The notes: a model not told the origin generated them from the sequence alone. Positions 1 to 8,506 are shown, counted from the stretch's first letter. The stretch is DNA of 35,366 bases from a virus (IMGVR_UViG_3300047169_000101:1-35366); one strand, 5' to 3'. Program-made: numbers and translations.

Positions 1-591
1 TTACGTTGGTCCGTGGGGCCGGATCGGGGTTGAGGGGCTTTTCTCGCAATTTGGGCCGCTGGAAGCCGCTTGCGCACGTAGTTTAGCAATTCTACCGGCG
101 TCGGCAGCGCCGAATAAATCCGCCTGCACCCCGGCTGCAGCCGCTTTGCGGCGGGGCTTCCGGCGGCCTGCGGAGACGGCGTCGTGGACCTGGGCGAGCG
201 TGGGCACAGTGGAGTCAGCACCGACCCGGGCGCGGTCGACCTGGCTCATGACGAGCTGCACGCGATTCCTGATCCCCTTGCCCTCGGCGTAATACTCTTC
301 GCCGTGATGGCGCAGGTGGCTCTCCACGCAGGACCAAAGGTAGGCGCAAGGGAAGTCGCCTACGTCGCGGCGGCCCTTGGCGAGGATGGTGTCGAGGATC
401 GCGCGCAGGATGGCCTCGTAGCGCGCCGCAGGCAGCTCCACCCCGCGCTCGTGCAGCCACTTGGCGGGCAACGTCAGAGCCGCCTTCACGCGCTCCTGCT
501 GGGTGAACCACGACCGGGCCGGAAGCCGGGCGTAAAGCGTCTTGCGCACCTGCCTCATCAGGTCCTCCAACACGGTGGCGGGCGTCTTCAC
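1..591 (-). CDS. Hypothetical protein, last gene of the early operon in this window
   Basis: This complete 196-aa reading frame starts at ATG 591 and ends with TAA at the first base of the window. I do not recognise the family. The N-terminal 110 residues look helical and globular, with an aromatic/cysteine patch (DFPCAYLWSCVESHL) near residues 78-92. The last 50 residues are Ala/Arg/Pro-rich and probably disordered. The start overlaps the stop of the DUF2786 gene by 4 nt, so it belongs to the leftward early operon and is probably translated by coupling. Its place at the far end of the transposition operon fits an accessory or semi-essential early function. No catalytic motif is visible. Confidence 0.75.
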   Translation of the reverse strand: MKTPATVLEDLMRQVRKTLYARLPARSWFTQQERVKAALTLPAKWLHERGVELPAARYEAILRAILDTILAKGRRDVGDFPCAYLWSCVESHLRHHGEEYYAEGKGIRNRVQLVMSQVDRARVGADSTVPTLAQVHDAVSAGRRKPRRKAAAAGVQADLFGAADAGRIAKLRAQAASSGPNCEKSPSTPIRPHGPT

Positions 592-1337
592 TTGAGCGCC
601 AGACTTTGTTCCCCGGACCGGAGCGCCGGGTTAATCTTCGTCTTCTTGCCCTCGACAAAGCCACTCATCAAAGCACTGTGGTTCTTCCGGTGCTTGCGGT
701 CGGGGATCGAGACCGTCTCACCGATGACGTCGTGCAAGGCCTCCTCACGCTCTAGCTGCTGACCAGCCAGCACGATCGCGAACTTCTGGTCCTCCATAAA
801 AAGGACCTGCCTTTGCTGGTGAAGCTGTGATCCCACGCCGTAGAAAAAGCCCGCGATGAAATTGGCGTTCTTGGTTCCAGTCACCTTGCGCCCGCTCGCC
901 CGCTCGCTCGTCTGCCAACCTTTGAGGCAAAGGCGGCACTGCCGACACAGGAACTCGAATACGTACTCGGCCACCAAGACGTCAGCTTCCTTGCCCACAA
1001 AAACCACAGCCTGGCGCGCGCGACTGAGACACGGTTCCACGTGGAAATACGAGCGAAGAAGCCCGAGCGCGAGCTGCCTCTCGCGAGAAAGTCGGATCCC
1101 GATGGGAAACCAGCGATGAATGATCTCCGCAACCTCCTCGTCCAGCTCCAGGCTGGCCAGATCGAGGTTGTGCCGGTCCGCCATGTCCATCGCCCGGCGC
1201 ATCGCCAGCGCCGCCTCGTGGGGATTGGCCGACTGGGACAAGCGCAGCAACTTCTTGATTTTCTCCAAGTGCTCGCGCGGCAGCTCCTCGGCCGATTTCC
1301 TCGGAGGAGCGTTAAAGTCGAACTCGGACTGGTTCAC
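588..1337 (-). CDS. DUF2786-domain protein
   Basis: The protein has 249 aa from a GTG start at 1337, chosen because it makes a GTGA overlap with the upstream stop. Residues about 22-65 read HLEKIKKLLRLSQSANPHEA followed by a helical 'AMDMADRHNLDL' segment. That is the DUF2786 signature as I recall it (K-LL-L-S/A-N-HEA, then A-x-L-M-x-K-x-L). The remainder, with a V-x-x-V-F-V-G-K strand and a CRQCRLCLKGW cysteine cluster, resembles the long C-terminal half usual in phage-borne DUF2786 proteins. The biochemical function of the family is unknown to me. It is common in temperate phages near early DNA-metabolism genes, which matches its place here. Confidence 0.8.
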   Translation of the reverse strand: MNQSEFDFNAPPRKSAEELPREHLEKIKKLLRLSQSANPHEAALAMRRAMDMADRHNLDLASLELDEEVAEIIHRWFPIGIRLSRERQLALGLLRSYFHVEPCLSRARQAVVFVGKEADVLVAEYVFEFLCRQCRLCLKGWQTSERASGRKVTGTKNANFIAGFFYGVGSQLHQQRQVLFMEDQKFAIVLAGQQLEREEALHDVIGETVSIPDRKHRKNHSALMSGFVEGKKTKINPALRSGEQSLALK

Positions 1338-1645
1338 AGTAAAATCCCCTGGCGCTCGTCGCAGCGGCGCGACTGCATCCGCGAGATGCGGCGGAACTCG
1401 CGAATGCCGTGGTTGCGGCGACTGTGCTTGAATTGAAGCCACTCCTTGGTCGTCGCCTTCAGGTAATGGCGATAGCCCTTGCGCGTGTGGCTGATCGCGA
1501 ACTCGCTCACCAAGCCGGGCACATCGCCCAAGGTGCGCAGCTCGCGCTGCCGCTGGATGCCCAAGGCCGCGCAGAGATCGGCGGCGCTGACCCAGCCAGG
1601 CTGGGCCAGCAACCACTGCTCGATCTGCACGGCCTCCGGGTTCAT
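1334..1645 (-). CDS. Winged-helix DNA-binding-like protein
   Basis: The protein has 103 aa. ATG 1645 was preferred over the upstream in-frame start because it gives the same ATGA overlap seen through the operon. Residues 8-30 (IEQWLLAQPGWVSAADLCAA) followed by LGI and RELRTLG look like helix 1, helix 2 and the recognition helix of a winged HTH. The segment around FAISHTRKGYRHYL would be the wing. The C-terminal 35 residues are strongly basic. It is probably a small DNA-binding accessory or regulatory protein. The function is inferred from the predicted fold only. Confidence 0.65.
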   Translation of the reverse strand: MNPEAVQIEQWLLAQPGWVSAADLCAALGIQRQRELRTLGDVPGLVSEFAISHTRKGYRHYLKATTKEWLQFKHSRRNHGIREFRRISRMQSRRCDERQGILL

Positions 1646-1863
1646 GGCACCTTCGGGAACTCGTTCCACTGGCGGCCGTCCAGCTCACGAAAACCGCTTT
1701 TACTGCGGATCGTGAAGTAGTGGTCGTTGTCGGCCACATCCTCATTCTGAATGCCCTCGAAGGTGATCTGGTCGCGCTGGAGGTGGCGCCAGCCCAGGCG
1801 GCGCGTCACGTCCTTAGTGCGCGCGCGCATCTGGGGTTTGGTGAGGGAGAAGGCCATGTTCAT
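1642..1863 (-). CDS. Small protein with ASCH-type phage motif at the N-terminus
   Basis: The protein has 73 aa from ATG 1863; GTG 1866 and ATG 1857 are alternatives with equally weak ribosome sites. Residues 5-22, LTKPQMRARTKDVTRRLG, closely match the opening of a phage family I know by its L-T-x-P-Q-x-R-x-R-x-K-x-V-T-R-R-x-G-W motif (ASCH/PUA-like). After the GW the usual continuation, a 'PGD' turn and a long beta domain, is replaced by only about 48 residues. It may be a shortened or diverged member. It sits between the Ala/Val-rich protein gene (4 nt or more away) and a winged-helix gene (4-nt overlap). Confidence 0.65.
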   Translation of the reverse strand: MNMAFSLTKPQMRARTKDVTRRLGWRHLQRDQITFEGIQNEDVADNDHYFTIRSKSGFRELDGRQWNEFPKVP

Positions 1864-1869
1864 CACCGG

Positions 1870-2634
<765 letters not shown>

Positions 2635-2656
2635 TTTGGTTTTTCCTTTCGGGGGG

Positions 2657-3169
2657 TTAGAACGGTCCGGCTGCGGCCGGCCGTGGGGTTTTGGGACTGG
2701 GACGAAGGTGATAAATGAAGGGCGCGTCGGGCTTCGGCTGAAACTGCTTCCAGCGCATCATCTCGATCAGCACGCCGCTCGGCAGCCGCTGCCATGAACC
2801 GACGCGATGCCGACGGCATAGCGGCGCGGCAATCCGCGCGATCTCGTCGAGCGTCAGGCCCTTGTTGCTGAGCGCGAAGACCGCGCGCCGCTGAGCATCC
2901 GCCTCGGCTTCCTCCTCGGGATTCGCCACTGGCATGGCCGTGGTCAGGTCGTTCGGCTGGGCCTTGAATTCCAGCCGCCGAAAGAGCGCGGTCACCTCGC
3001 GGTTGTCGTGCACGTCCTTGTGCGAGGAGGTCCGGCCCTTCGTCGCGTCGAGCGTGATCCCGTGGCGCTCCTCATCGAGCTGGTCCTTGGGCAACGCCTT
3101 GAGCTGCGGATGCGCGCGCAGCACGGCCGCCCACCGCCGCCAGTACCCTTTGTCCTGTTTCGGCGTCAT
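2657..3169 (-). CDS. GemA/DUF1018-like early regulatory protein
   Basis: The protein has 170 aa from ATG 3169, overlapping the upstream stop by 4 nt. The N-terminus (KQDKGYWRRWAAVLRAH), the middle (SSHKDVHDNREVTALFRRLE, about 48-67) and the C-terminal block 'LTLDEIARIA...VGSWQRLPSGVLIEMM' follow the layout of Mu gp16 (GemA)/DUF1018 proteins. That layout is a W/Y-rich start, an SSK-D-x-x-x-x-x-V-L-x-x-x-GF core, and a terminal 'I-x-x-I-A ... L-x-x-L-x-x-x-L' pair of helices. In Mu, GemA modulates host gene expression and DNA supercoiling. The match is by pattern, so the assignment is moderate. Confidence 0.55.
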   Translation of the reverse strand: MTPKQDKGYWRRWAAVLRAHPQLKALPKDQLDEERHGITLDATKGRTSSHKDVHDNREVTALFRRLEFKAQPNDLTTAMPVANPEEEAEADAQRRAVFALSNKGLTLDEIARIAAPLCRRHRVGSWQRLPSGVLIEMMRWKQFQPKPDAPFIYHLRPSPKTPRPAAAGPF

Positions 3170-3504
3170 AACTTTTTTCCCCGGTAGTATTGGACCGTCC
3201 TGCGGTTGCGATTCAGGAAGCCGCCGATCTCCACGTCCGTGAACCCTGCCTTGATCAGCCGCTGCATGACTTCAAAGCGGATGCGGACGCGATCCGACCG
3301 ACGGTTCTTTTTGCGCAGCGTCATCAGCGGAACCACCTCCAGCAGGTCGCGCACATGCGCCTCCATCAGTGGAGCGGTCGCGGGAAGGCGCGGGTTCCCA
3401 CGCAAGCTCAACGATGGCCTGGAGTTTGCAGGAACCGCTTCACGCGGCACCCGCGCCAGGTACGCCCGCACCGCCGGGTCATTCGCCAGGGCCGCGAGGT
3501 TCAC
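3166..3504 (-). CDS. Helix-turn-helix protein, possible phage activator
   Basis: The protein has 112 aa from GTG 3504, which makes a GTGA overlap with the preceding stop. The C-terminal third contains a clear HTH, about residues 80-107: VMQRLIKAGFTDVEIGGFLN followed by RNRRTVQYYRGKK. It is preceded by a very basic stretch (LRKKNRRSDRVRIR). The single C-terminal HTH and small size recall Mor/C-type middle and late gene activators of Mu-like phages, but I do not see the complete family signature. It is adjacent to the GemA-like gene, the usual Mu neighbourhood for such a regulator. The DNA-binding role is well supported; the exact role is inferred. Confidence 0.65.
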   Translation of the reverse strand: MNLAALANDPAVRAYLARVPREAVPANSRPSLSLRGNPRLPATAPLMEAHVRDLLEVVPLMTLRKKNRRSDRVRIRFEVMQRLIKAGFTDVEIGGFLNRNRRTVQYYRGKKL

Positions 3505-3782
3505 AGCGACATCGCCTCCCCGACGAGGTTGTACTTCGACAGCTCGTACGGCGGGATCGCGCCAAGAATGAGGTCCGCCATCAGCGGCGCGCATGGAAAG
3601 GAAAACCCAATGAAGGCACGGCCCACCGGATGCCGGTCCGACGCGCGGTCGAAAAGCACGATCCACGCGTCCTTGTAACGATGCACGGTGCTCTTCGGCA
3701 GGTGCGGCTCGCGCAGGACAAAGCTCTCACCCACGGGCATCCTCGCCACCGTGCGCACCACGGAAAGAAGGCTCACAGCCAT
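3501..3782 (-). CDS. Hypothetical small protein
   Basis: The protein has 93 aa from ATG 3782; an in-frame GTG at 3791 would add three residues. It overlaps the stop of the 27-aa membrane protein gene by 10 nt and the following HTH gene by 4 nt. I do not recognise it. A segment of alternating basic and hydrophobic residues (HLPKSTVHRYKDAWIVLFDR) is followed by a hydrophobic C-terminal half without a clear transmembrane helix. The codon pattern and tight packing support it as a real gene. Confidence 0.6.
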   Translation of the reverse strand: MAVSLLSVVRTVARMPVGESFVLREPHLPKSTVHRYKDAWIVLFDRASDRHPVGRAFIGFSFPCAPLMADLILGAIPPYELSKYNLVGEAMSL

Positions 3783-3856
3783 CCTTTCCACCCCGCCAGC
3801 ACCAGCCAGCAGAGCACCAGCCCCAGCAGCGCGGCGTTGCCGATCCGCTCGATCAT
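3773..3856 (-). CDS. 27-residue single-span membrane peptide
   Basis: This very short frame (ATG 3856 to TGA 3773) encodes a peptide that is almost entirely one hydrophobic helix (NAALLGLVLCWLVLAGWKGW) with MIER in front. The ATGA overlap with the preceding gene and the 10-nt overlap with the following one leave it no alternative role as spacer. Similar single-span peptides often occur as accessory lysis or superinfection proteins, but nothing here decides that. Confidence 0.5.
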   Translation of the reverse strand: MIERIGNAALLGLVLCWLVLAGWKGWL

Positions 3857-4020
3857 TTGCGCCTCCAGACGATCAGAAGTCCCACGCCCAGCATCACCAA
3901 TCCCGCGCCCGCGAAATCCCACAGGTAGATGCAGTAGCCCTGGGATTGGAACGTACAGTAGGCCGCGCCGAAATATCCCGTGGCCGCGCCGCAGCAAAAG
4001 GTGCCGTGCTCTTTGTTCAC
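3853..4020 (-). CDS. Cysteine-rich small membrane protein
   Basis: The protein has 55 aa from a GTG start at 4020 that overlaps the upstream stop (GTGA). The N-terminal half holds four cysteines (C9, C10, C22, C30) with several glycines and aromatics. Residues 36-52 (AGAGLVMLGVGLLIVW) form one transmembrane helix followed by a positive RRK end. This suggests the N-terminus lies on the outer side and could be disulphide-bonded. The family is unknown. It lies in a cluster of three consecutive single-span proteins. Confidence 0.6.
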   Translation of the reverse strand: MNKEHGTFCCGAATGYFGAAYCTFQSQGYCIYLWDFAGAGLVMLGVGLLIVWRRK

Positions 4021-4277
4021 TTGCCCTCCTTCGCGATCGCGTGGGTATGCGTGGCCGCGTACTCGCCGGGCGATTCAAGGTCGCCCAGGTTGAAATCGTT
4101 AATCTCCATCCGCGCCGATGGAGCGAGATGCGCGACAGCATGGATGTGCAGCCGGTCGGGCGCCGGTGTCGCGGGCGACGGGGACGGATCGTTGCGCCAG
4201 ACCGCGACAAAAACCGCGACCACCCAGCCGATCAGGCAAAGCGGCGCAAGCCAGTTGTCGTACAATTGCCGGATCAC
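4017..4277 (-). CDS. Small membrane-anchored protein
   Basis: The protein has 86 aa from ATG 4277, with 4-nt overlaps on both sides. Residues 9-27 (WLAPLCLIGWVVAVFVAVW) form a transmembrane helix. It is followed by a Pro/Ala linker (SPSPATPAPD) and a soluble domain rich in His and acidic residues. The arrangement is an N-terminal anchor with a free C-terminal domain. I do not recognise the family. Confidence 0.65.
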   Translation of the reverse strand: MIRQLYDNWLAPLCLIGWVVAVFVAVWRNDPSPSPATPAPDRLHIHAVAHLAPSARMEINDFNLGDLESPGEYAATHTHAIAKEGK

Positions 4278-4492
4278 GCGCCCTTCACTTTCTGCTCCCC
4301 AAGCGCCTTTTCCCCGATGCGTACGAGTTGCCGCAGCGCCCCGGCCAACGCCGCCGCCTCGCCGATCAACTGCAGTGCCTCCAGCTTCTCCGTCTCGTTG
4401 CCCTCCGCGTCCTCATCGCGCACCACGCGAAACCGCGCCGTCACCCGCTGCACATCGTTCTCGACGACCGTGATCCAGATGTCGCGCTTCAT
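4274..4492 (-). CDS. Hypothetical small protein of the early operon
   Basis: The protein has 72 aa from ATG 4492 with ATGA overlaps at both ends. It starts with a beta-strand-like region (DIWITVVENDVQRVTARFRV) and ends in an amphipathic helix of about 30 residues rich in Ala, Leu and Glu. No known motif was seen. The gene directly follows the possible Gam-like gene, so a role in DNA metabolism is possible but only by position. Confidence 0.65.
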   Translation of the reverse strand: MKRDIWITVVENDVQRVTARFRVVRDEDAEGNETEKLEALQLIGEAAALAGALRQLVRIGEKALGEQKVKGA

Positions 4493-4938
4493 GTGTCCTC
4501 CGGCTTCAAGGTGGTGAACGTCACCTGCATCGGCGCTTCGCTGCTCACGAGCTTGATGAGCTTCTGCGCGTCCCGGCCCAGGTGCGCCACCGCGAGGTCA
4601 CGGAACCCATCCAGCGGCTTGTAGGTGGGTACCTGCGCAAACAGGAGCGACCACGCGCGACCTGCCGCCGCCTTGATCTTGTCAAAGCCCTTCGCCTCGG
4701 GGTCGATCTTCGCCTTCAGCTTGCGGCCCGGCCGCGTCACGATCGCCACGTGGCCCGAGTTGTCCTCGTGCCTCCAGCTCCAGCCGTCGCCCTCGGTGGG
4801 CACGTGCTCAGGTTCGCGGCTTTCGGCCTCAGCCTTAAGGTCGGCCTTGATGCCTTTGAGCTCGTCATCGAGCGTGGCGGTGATCGCCTCGATCTCAATA
4901 GCGCGGGCGATCTTCGTTTTAATCTGAGTGGTTGTCAT
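4489..4938 (-). CDS. Coiled-coil early protein, possibly Gam-like
   Basis: The protein has 149 aa. ATG 4938 was chosen because GGAG lies about 8 nt upstream; the frame extends further but without a ribosome site. Residues 12-45 form an amphipathic coiled coil (EAITATLDDELKGIKADLKA). A central beta region follows (GWSWRHEDNSGHVAIV, then RPGRKLKAKI), and then a helical C-terminus. A coiled coil followed by a small domain with strand pairs, located shortly after the ATPase gene, is the layout of Mu Gam, the host-nuclease inhibitor that binds DNA ends. I see no decisive sequence identity with Gam, so this is a suggestion from layout and position. Confidence 0.6.
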   Translation of the reverse strand: MTTTQIKTKIARAIEIEAITATLDDELKGIKADLKAEAESREPEHVPTEGDGWSWRHEDNSGHVAIVTRPGRKLKAKIDPEAKGFDKIKAAAGRAWSLLFAQVPTYKPLDGFRDLAVAHLGRDAQKLIKLVSSEAPMQVTFTTLKPEDT

Positions 4939-5107
4939 TCGGTGTCTCCGGTGATGCGGCGCGAGTCGCATCGGGTTGGATGTTGGACTGCTGGCTCGCC
5001 GCAGCAGTTAAAGCGGGCTCATGCTCGTCGCAAAAGCGGTGACCGGGAGTGACCATCTCGTGGCACTCCGGCGCCTGGCAGAAGTGGTAGGGCAGCGGGG
5101 CTTTCAT
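4919..5107 (-). CDS. Small zinc-finger-like protein
   Basis: The protein has 62 aa from ATG 5107, which shares one base with the upstream stop (TGATG). Residues 10-28 contain C-x4-C-x8-C-x2-H (FCQAPECHEMV then HRFCDEH), typical of short zinc-binding phage proteins. The other half is a Ser/Ala/Asn-rich disordered tail. It overlaps the following coiled-coil gene by 20 nt. It probably binds DNA, RNA or a protein partner; no more can be said. Confidence 0.65.
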   Translation of the reverse strand: MKAPLPYHFCQAPECHEMVTPGHRFCDEHEPALTAAASQQSNIQPDATRAASPETPNDNHSD

Positions 5108-5259
5108 CAGCAGTCCCTCCCCCCTGCGAGAGTCACGCAAACGAGCGCGCCGATGAAACAGCCCAAGCCCCAATGCGGATCGTCCAGCGCGCTGTAGAGA
5201 ACCGTGCCCACGATCGTGAGCACGAGGGCGGCGACCGTGAGTGCGCGATTGAGCTTCAT
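5107..5259 (-). CDS. 50-residue two-span membrane protein
   Basis: ATG 5259 overlaps the stop of the ATPase gene by 4 nt, and the gene ends one base into the next start. The protein has two hydrophobic stretches, residues 6-22 (ALTVAALVLTIVGTVLY) and 32-45 (LGCFIGALVCVTLA), separated by a short loop (SALDDPHWG). It is small enough to be overlooked by length cut-offs, but position, overlap and composition all support it. Small holin-like or membrane-modifying proteins are possible roles. The function is unknown. Confidence 0.65.
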   Translation of the reverse strand: MKLNRALTVAALVLTIVGTVLYSALDDPHWGLGCFIGALVCVTLAGGRDC

Positions 5260-6464
5260 TCCCAGCCTCCCTTGTCGTCGTTCGCCTGATTGGCGATCAT
5301 GTGGTGCGCCAGGAGGAAGTGGGTCCAGTTCAGGTCGGCCTTGGCCTTTTTCGCGATCTTGCGGGCATAGCGCAGCCGCTCGGTGATGGCCTTGAGGCGC
5401 ACCGTCGTGGCCAGCTGACGCAGGACCTCGTAGGGCGCGTCCTTGACCTCCTCGTCGTGCTCGGTCTTATCGACCACCGTCAGCACGAGCTTCTTATCCG
5501 GAACCTCCAGTCCCCAGTGCTTCAGGATCGCCGTCAGGTCCGCCACCGTCGGCGCGCTCATCAAGTTCAATCGGTGGGTGCCGCGATTGAAGAGCTGCTC
5601 GAGCTCGGCGTGCCGGGCCCCGCGGATTTGGTCCATCATCAGCGAAGTGCCGCACAGCACCATGCCGCACTGCGTCTCGTCGTAGATCTCGCGGATCACC
5701 TCGAGCGCCGCGAAGAAGCTGGCCTTGCGGTAGGTGTACGCGAGCTGGTGGACCTCGTCCAAAAAGAGGAGCATGTCGGAGGTGACCGCCTTCTTGATGT
5801 AGCCCGTCAGGTTCGCGGTGTTGCCCTTGTCCGAAACGCCCACGCTGGTGGCGATCGCGCGCACCAGGCCGCCAAGGCCGCTGGCCGACGGCACGCGGCA
5901 GTAGACGGAGCGGCCGTGATTGTTTTGCGCGACGTAGTTCCGTCCCGCCCACGTCTTGCCGCAATGGCTGTGGCCCCAGACGAACGCTGGCGTCTGCGAC
6001 TCGCGCGCCAGGTCGCAGATGGTGAAGATGCGCTTCGAGGTCGGCGTCTCGACGAACTCGGTCTTGCCGCCGCCGTAGCGCTCCCGCTCGAGCTTGAGGA
6101 AATCGCGGATGCCCTTAATGAGCGGCTTCGGCACGTCGAGCAGCGTGTTGCCGTCGGGCGAGCGGTATTTCCCCTGGAAGATCTTCCAGATCGTGTTCTC
6201 GTTGTAGTCGACCCGTCGCGAGAATTCCTTCCGGTGCACCGGATGCATGGGATCGATGCACCAGAGGAATGCCGCCACCAGAGCCTCTTTGCCCTCGGGG
6301 GAGCAGTGGGCGATGTTCGCGCGCAACTGGTGCAGCGAGAAGTTCCAGGAGGCGCGCACGTTGTCGCCGGTGTTGGCCTCCGGCACGACGGCCGTGTCCG
6401 CCGGCGGATCGATGACTTCCAGGTGGAGCGCGGGTTTTTCTTCGAGGAGGGTGGGGCGGATCAT
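5256..6464 (-). CDS. B: MuB-like AAA+ ATPase, DNA transposition target selector
   Basis: The protein has 402 aa from ATG 6464, overlapping the transposase stop by 4 nt. Residues 164-171 (GHSHCGKT) are a Walker A motif. LLFLDEVHQL around D236-E237 is Walker B, and MVLCGTS at 268-274 fits sensor 1. The N-terminal 130 residues contain an HTH-like segment (SRRVDYNENTIWKIFQGKY, 82-100), as MuB has an N-terminal DNA-binding appendage; the C-terminal helices could contact the transposase. Mu B has 312 residues, so this one is about 90 longer, mostly at the N-terminus. In Mu-type phages the ATPase coats target DNA, activates the transposase and gives target immunity. Order A then B is conserved. Confidence 0.92.
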   Translation of the reverse strand: MIRPTLLEEKPALHLEVIDPPADTAVVPEANTGDNVRASWNFSLHQLRANIAHCSPEGKEALVAAFLWCIDPMHPVHRKEFSRRVDYNENTIWKIFQGKYRSPDGNTLLDVPKPLIKGIRDFLKLERERYGGGKTEFVETPTSKRIFTICDLARESQTPAFVWGHSHCGKTWAGRNYVAQNNHGRSVYCRVPSASGLGGLVRAIATSVGVSDKGNTANLTGYIKKAVTSDMLLFLDEVHQLAYTYRKASFFAALEVIREIYDETQCGMVLCGTSLMMDQIRGARHAELEQLFNRGTHRLNLMSAPTVADLTAILKHWGLEVPDKKLVLTVVDKTEHDEEVKDAPYEVLRQLATTVRLKAITERLRYARKIAKKAKADLNWTHFLLAHHMIANQANDDKGGWE

Positions 6465-8506
6465 AGGAGGTTGGAGGGGTCGAGTGGGTTGAAACCGTCG
6501 TGGGGAAAGCTCTGCACCGGCGCTGCATCGTCCGTGCAATCCTCGATCTGCGGCGCGGCCTCATGCCGGGCGAACCGGGCCTCGGCCTCGGTGGCATGAC
6601 CGGAGGCGACCACGTCGTTGTTGTGTTTGAGACGGCTGGTCTCCTCGCGCGCCATGTCCGCATGCCGCCTCTTCAGCGGCGCGGCGATGTCGCGCAGGCG
6701 CTGCTGCTCGAAGGCCAGCGCCTCCTTGCTCTGCTCCTGGTCGAGGCGGCTCGATTTCTCCGCGCGCGGCGCCGTGCCGAGGAACGCACCCTTCGCGCTG
6801 TAGATCCAGAGGAGCTGGGGCTGGAACGGATTGACGACCACATCGTACTTGTCGCCGGTCAATTCCTCGTGCCGCCCGTCGGGCGTGCAGACGCGCGAGT
6901 GATAGCGCAACCGCTCCGGCGAAATCTCCTGGTCGTCAAACTCGAAGTAGCCGGCCTTCGCCTTCCGCTCGCAGGCGAGATCGATGTACAGGATCTCCGC
7001 GATCATGGCCGTCGATGCCCGGCACACCCCGCCGCGCCGCCTCGCGAAGACCTCCGCGGGGCTCAGCTTCCGCGGGCGGTGCAGCGCATGGTCCTGCTTG
7101 ATTGCGTCGGCCAGGTAGGCGCGCGTGGCATCGGGCAGCTCAAGGAACTGCTCCTGCGTGAGCCATTCCTCGCTCCCGCGATGGAAGCGGTATTGATCGG
7201 TGAGGAAGCCGAGCTCGTACCAGCCCTCAAGTTGGTGGTTGCGACGCTCATTGATCAGCTTGATCGTCTCGCTCAGCGTCGGCAGGAACTGCGTCCAATA
7301 CTCCAGCAGCGGAAACTTGAGCTGCTGCGCCGCCCAGGGCGAAAGCTGCTTGGCGATCAGCATCAACTGGTCGGCATCGCGCAGCAGCCCGGCGAGTTGC
7401 TCCGGCCGGCGCTCGACGTCCGGGCCGGTTTGCCCGGGCAGCGCGCCCAGGCAATTATGCAAAAGGTTGTGCCACGATTCGAGCGGTGCCTTGTGTCGCG
7501 GGTTGCCGCCGCCATCGCCGAGGAACATGCCCTCGACCACCTGCTTCTTGCCGGTCCAGCCGCCGAGGTCGACCTTGATCAGCGCATCGCCATGAATGGC
7601 CTTGGTCCGGTCGTGCAGGATTCGCGCGACATCCTCGCGGATCGTCGCCGTCGCGCGCTCCACCGGGTAGGTCGTCCCAAGGGGCGAGTAGCCGAACTCG
7701 TAGAGCTGGTGCGCCAGCAGGAAGCGCATGTTCGCCTCCTTCAATTTGTCGGTGACGAACTTGCCCTGCTTGGCGTCCCACCGCTTCAGCTGCGGATGGG
7801 TGCCGTAGACGAAGTAGTTGCCCGAGAACACGTCGATCATCCCGAGCTGCGACACGCGGCACGCCTGGCTCTTCGTGCCGACGTAGACGAAATTGTCGTG
7901 GTCGACGTCGTCCGGCATGATGTGCGACAGGTGATGCAAATCGCGCCGCGTGGTAAAGTGCGTCACGCCATGCCGGGCATTGGCCCGAGCGCTGCCGACA
8001 CGCATCGCGGCCTTTTCCCAGGAGCTGCTCTTGCACGCCCGCTCGAGGTTTTTGAGAGACCAGCCGCGCGGGTGCGCGTGGTGCGGCGAGGCCTTCGGCT
8101 GCTGCGCGTAGCCGGGGAGCGGCTTGCCCGCGCGCCAGTCGCGCATCAGGTCCTCGTGCGCCTTGGCCATGGAGCGGCCGTGCCGCTCGAACCGCCGCTT
8201 GACCTCCTCCTTGAACGCGGCGGGCAGCGCGTTGTCCTCGTGCTCGATCTTGCGCTCGTCGATCAGCGCACGCCATCCCTCGCGGCGAAAGTGGGGCACG
8301 AGACCCCGGATCGCATGCCGCGTCATCGGGAAGCCAGCAGCCGTCATCTGCCGTGCGGCGTTTTCCTGGGCCGCCCGCTTCGTTCCGTGGCCCGCATTCA
8401 GCACGGCGGTCATCAGCGGCGCGAGCAGGTCGACCTCGCGGCGCACCTCGGCGGACAGCGCGGCGACCGTTAGCGTGTCCGCCAAAGCGAGAGGCATCCC
8501 ACTCAT
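6461..8506 (-). CDS. A: MuA-like DDE transposase
   Basis: The protein has 681 aa (Mu A has 663) from ATG 8506, which gives an ATGA overlap with the zinc-ribbon gene. Residues about 40-85 (AAQENAARQMTAAGFPMTR then HAIRGLVPHFRREGW) look like the N-terminal HTH end-binding domains. The RNase H-like core starts near 'MPDDVDHDNFVYV' (197-209), where an Asp of the 199-204 cluster is the likely first acid, with IDVFSG at 224-229 on the next strand. VDLGGW (D313) and PLESWHNLL (E343) give the other two acids. VVVNPFQPQLLWIYSAKGAF (556-575) fits the beta-barrel after the core. The helical tail 585-681 would bind the ATPase. It catalyses strand transfer at phage ends during integration and replication. 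The exact first Asp needs alignment. Confidence 0.93.
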   Translation of the reverse strand: MSGMPLALADTLTVAALSAEVRREVDLLAPLMTAVLNAGHGTKRAAQENAARQMTAAGFPMTRHAIRGLVPHFRREGWRALIDERKIEHEDNALPAAFKEEVKRRFERHGRSMAKAHEDLMRDWRAGKPLPGYAQQPKASPHHAHPRGWSLKNLERACKSSSWEKAAMRVGSARANARHGVTHFTTRRDLHHLSHIMPDDVDHDNFVYVGTKSQACRVSQLGMIDVFSGNYFVYGTHPQLKRWDAKQGKFVTDKLKEANMRFLLAHQLYEFGYSPLGTTYPVERATATIREDVARILHDRTKAIHGDALIKVDLGGWTGKKQVVEGMFLGDGGGNPRHKAPLESWHNLLHNCLGALPGQTGPDVERRPEQLAGLLRDADQLMLIAKQLSPWAAQQLKFPLLEYWTQFLPTLSETIKLINERRNHQLEGWYELGFLTDQYRFHRGSEEWLTQEQFLELPDATRAYLADAIKQDHALHRPRKLSPAEVFARRRGGVCRASTAMIAEILYIDLACERKAKAGYFEFDDQEISPERLRYHSRVCTPDGRHEELTGDKYDVVVNPFQPQLLWIYSAKGAFLGTAPRAEKSSRLDQEQSKEALAFEQQRLRDIAAPLKRRHADMAREETSRLKHNNDVVASGHATEAEARFARHEAAPQIEDCTDDAAPVQSFPHDGFNPLDPSNLL

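Noticed and set aside
6500-8473. 657-aa plus-strand ORF opposite the transposase.
   Set aside because: High GC at third positions opens the opposite strand; the minus strand carries the clear DDE transposase with coupled neighbours.
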